Under the pieces are notes generated by a model that saw only the letters and a program-made list of their open reading frames with translations, was not told the origin of the DNA and did not search any database. Positions 63,556 through 64,000 of a stretch of 64,000 bases of DNA are shown in pieces (the stretch's first letter is position 1; the number at the start of each line of letters is the position of its first letter). The position numbers and the translations under genes are program-made. The stretch covers positions 62,001 through 126,000 of the forward strand of contig NZ_MSSW01000003.1 of assembly GCF_002150685.1 (NCBI RefSeq). Direction: 5' to 3'. The stretch is from Algoriphagus antarcticus. GTDB lineage: Bacteria > Bacteroidota > Bacteroidia > Cytophagales > Cyclobacteriaceae.

Positions 63556-64000
63556 TCTGTTGGTTTCAAGGCTTTGATTTTCAAAGCAATTTCCCCATTG
63601 ATCAAAGAAACAGGAATGGATAATCGTTGATTGCTGGCACTGAAGGTTCCTAAATTATTTGTCTCCCCGGTAAGCGTATTGATGCTTGCTACATTGTAAG
63701 TCGATTCTCTTGAAGTCTTCACAATCAATTGTGTTGTTGCCGCGCCCGCCTCAATCAAATATGCCAGCCAACCCTCATTTCCATCACTTAAGGCATATGC
63801 AATCATTCCAGGTGCTCCGATTATATCCGATTCAGCTGGATGCGCTTTTCTCAAATCAATAGTATGGAGTGTCTCAGAAAGGATCTTCAGCTCTTGTCTC
63901 AGCGCAATACTGCCTCCTCCAGGAGCTTCATTTTGGCCAGTTCCATCTTCTTTTCCTGGGAAAAAGGAATAATCCAAGCTGTTGAAAAGTCCGCCTCCCG
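63552..64000 (-). CDS. C-terminal part of a secreted glycoside-hydrolase-like protein (5' end outside window)
   Basis: The frame is open to the window end (GGLFNSLDYSFFPGKEDG), so the TTG at 63977 is not the start. The segment GGGLFNSLDYSFF...GGGSIALRQELKILSETLHTIDL resembles the end of a TIM-barrel catalytic domain, and the last 90 residues (MIAYALSDGNEGWLAYLIEAGAATTQLIVKTS, LINGEIALKIKAL) resemble the beta-sandwich 'putative collagen-binding' domain that follows DUF4038-type hydrolases. The assignment is tentative without the N-terminal half. Confidence 0.55.
   Translation of the reverse strand, partial: GGGLFNSLDYSFFPGKEDGTGQNEAPGGGSIALRQELKILSETLHTIDLRKAHPAESDIIGAPGMIAYALSDGNEGWLAYLIEAGAATTQLIVKTSRESTYNVASINTLTGETNNLGTFSASNQRLSIPVSLINGEIALKIKALKPTE

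Overview
The window reads as chromosomal DNA of a Bacteroidota bacterium, most like a marine or freshwater Cytophagales (Cyclobacteriaceae/Algoriphagus-like) species. The basis is two SusC/SusD pairs, a sulfatase, LytS/LytTR-type two-component signalling, DUF4301 and DUF1080 proteins, a Bacteroidota-type II-C Cas9 of 1429 residues with 46-nt CRISPR repeats, and weak Shine-Dalgarno sequences. No rRNA or tRNA gene was seen. This placement is inference from gene content, not from a marker-gene comparison.

Layout. 1-7.1 kb: the end of an IPT/TIG surface protein, an outer-membrane-like protein, an EamA transporter, then an NAD salvage operon (pncB-pncA-thioesterase) and a small secreted protein. 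7.1-12.9 kb: a repeat-rich gap, an ADP-ribosylglycohydrolase lipoprotein coupled to an APH-fold kinase, and two fatty-acid degradation genes (acyl-CoA dehydrogenase, acyl-CoA ligase). 13.0-29.8 kb: a type II-C CRISPR-Cas locus. It has an antisense tracrRNA, cas9, a REP-associated tyrosine transposase with two REP palindromes wedged between cas9 and cas1, cas1, cas2, and a 53-repeat array. A 3.4-kb segment then carries a FecR-TPR gene, a CHASE2-TIR gene and a 5'-truncated ferritin-like gene. A second, 15-repeat array with the same repeat follows, then an amino-acid permease and one orphan decayed repeat.

29.9-36.2 kb: sulfatase, TPR histidine kinase and LytTR regulator, and a two-domain protein with a possible clan-CD (caspase/CHAT-like) His/Cys dyad. 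36.4-43.4 kb: UDP-glucuronate decarboxylase, an acetyltransferase, and the hexuronate pathway (uxuA, SDR-type uxuB, uxaC) with a divergent LacI-family regulator. 43.5-57.2 kb: two SusCD operons, a Tat-exported Gfo/Idh/MocA oxidoreductase and a double-DUF1080 lipoprotein. Similar palindromes upstream of uxaC/lacI and of both susC genes suggest a shared LacI-type regulon for uronate-containing glycans. 57.7-64 kb: an RNA methyltransferase, DUF4301, a pxpA-pxpB-pxpC 5-oxoprolinase operon, a YdeI-like protein and the end of a secreted glycoside-hydrolase-like gene.

The most interesting material is in and around the CRISPR locus. The repeat-to-tracrRNA relationship and a hairpin-plus-T6 terminator at the cas2-proximal end both say the array is transcribed on the minus strand, toward cas2. 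The repeat itself contains a Bacteroidota-like promoter box. The gap between the two arrays holds a sensor-to-TIR gene pair (secreted FecR-TPR plus membrane CHASE2-TIR) that is a candidate for an undescribed envelope-sensing NAD-cleaving system. A separate observation is a family of about 140-bp, TGCCAGTA-bounded repeats present in four copies in intergenic gaps.
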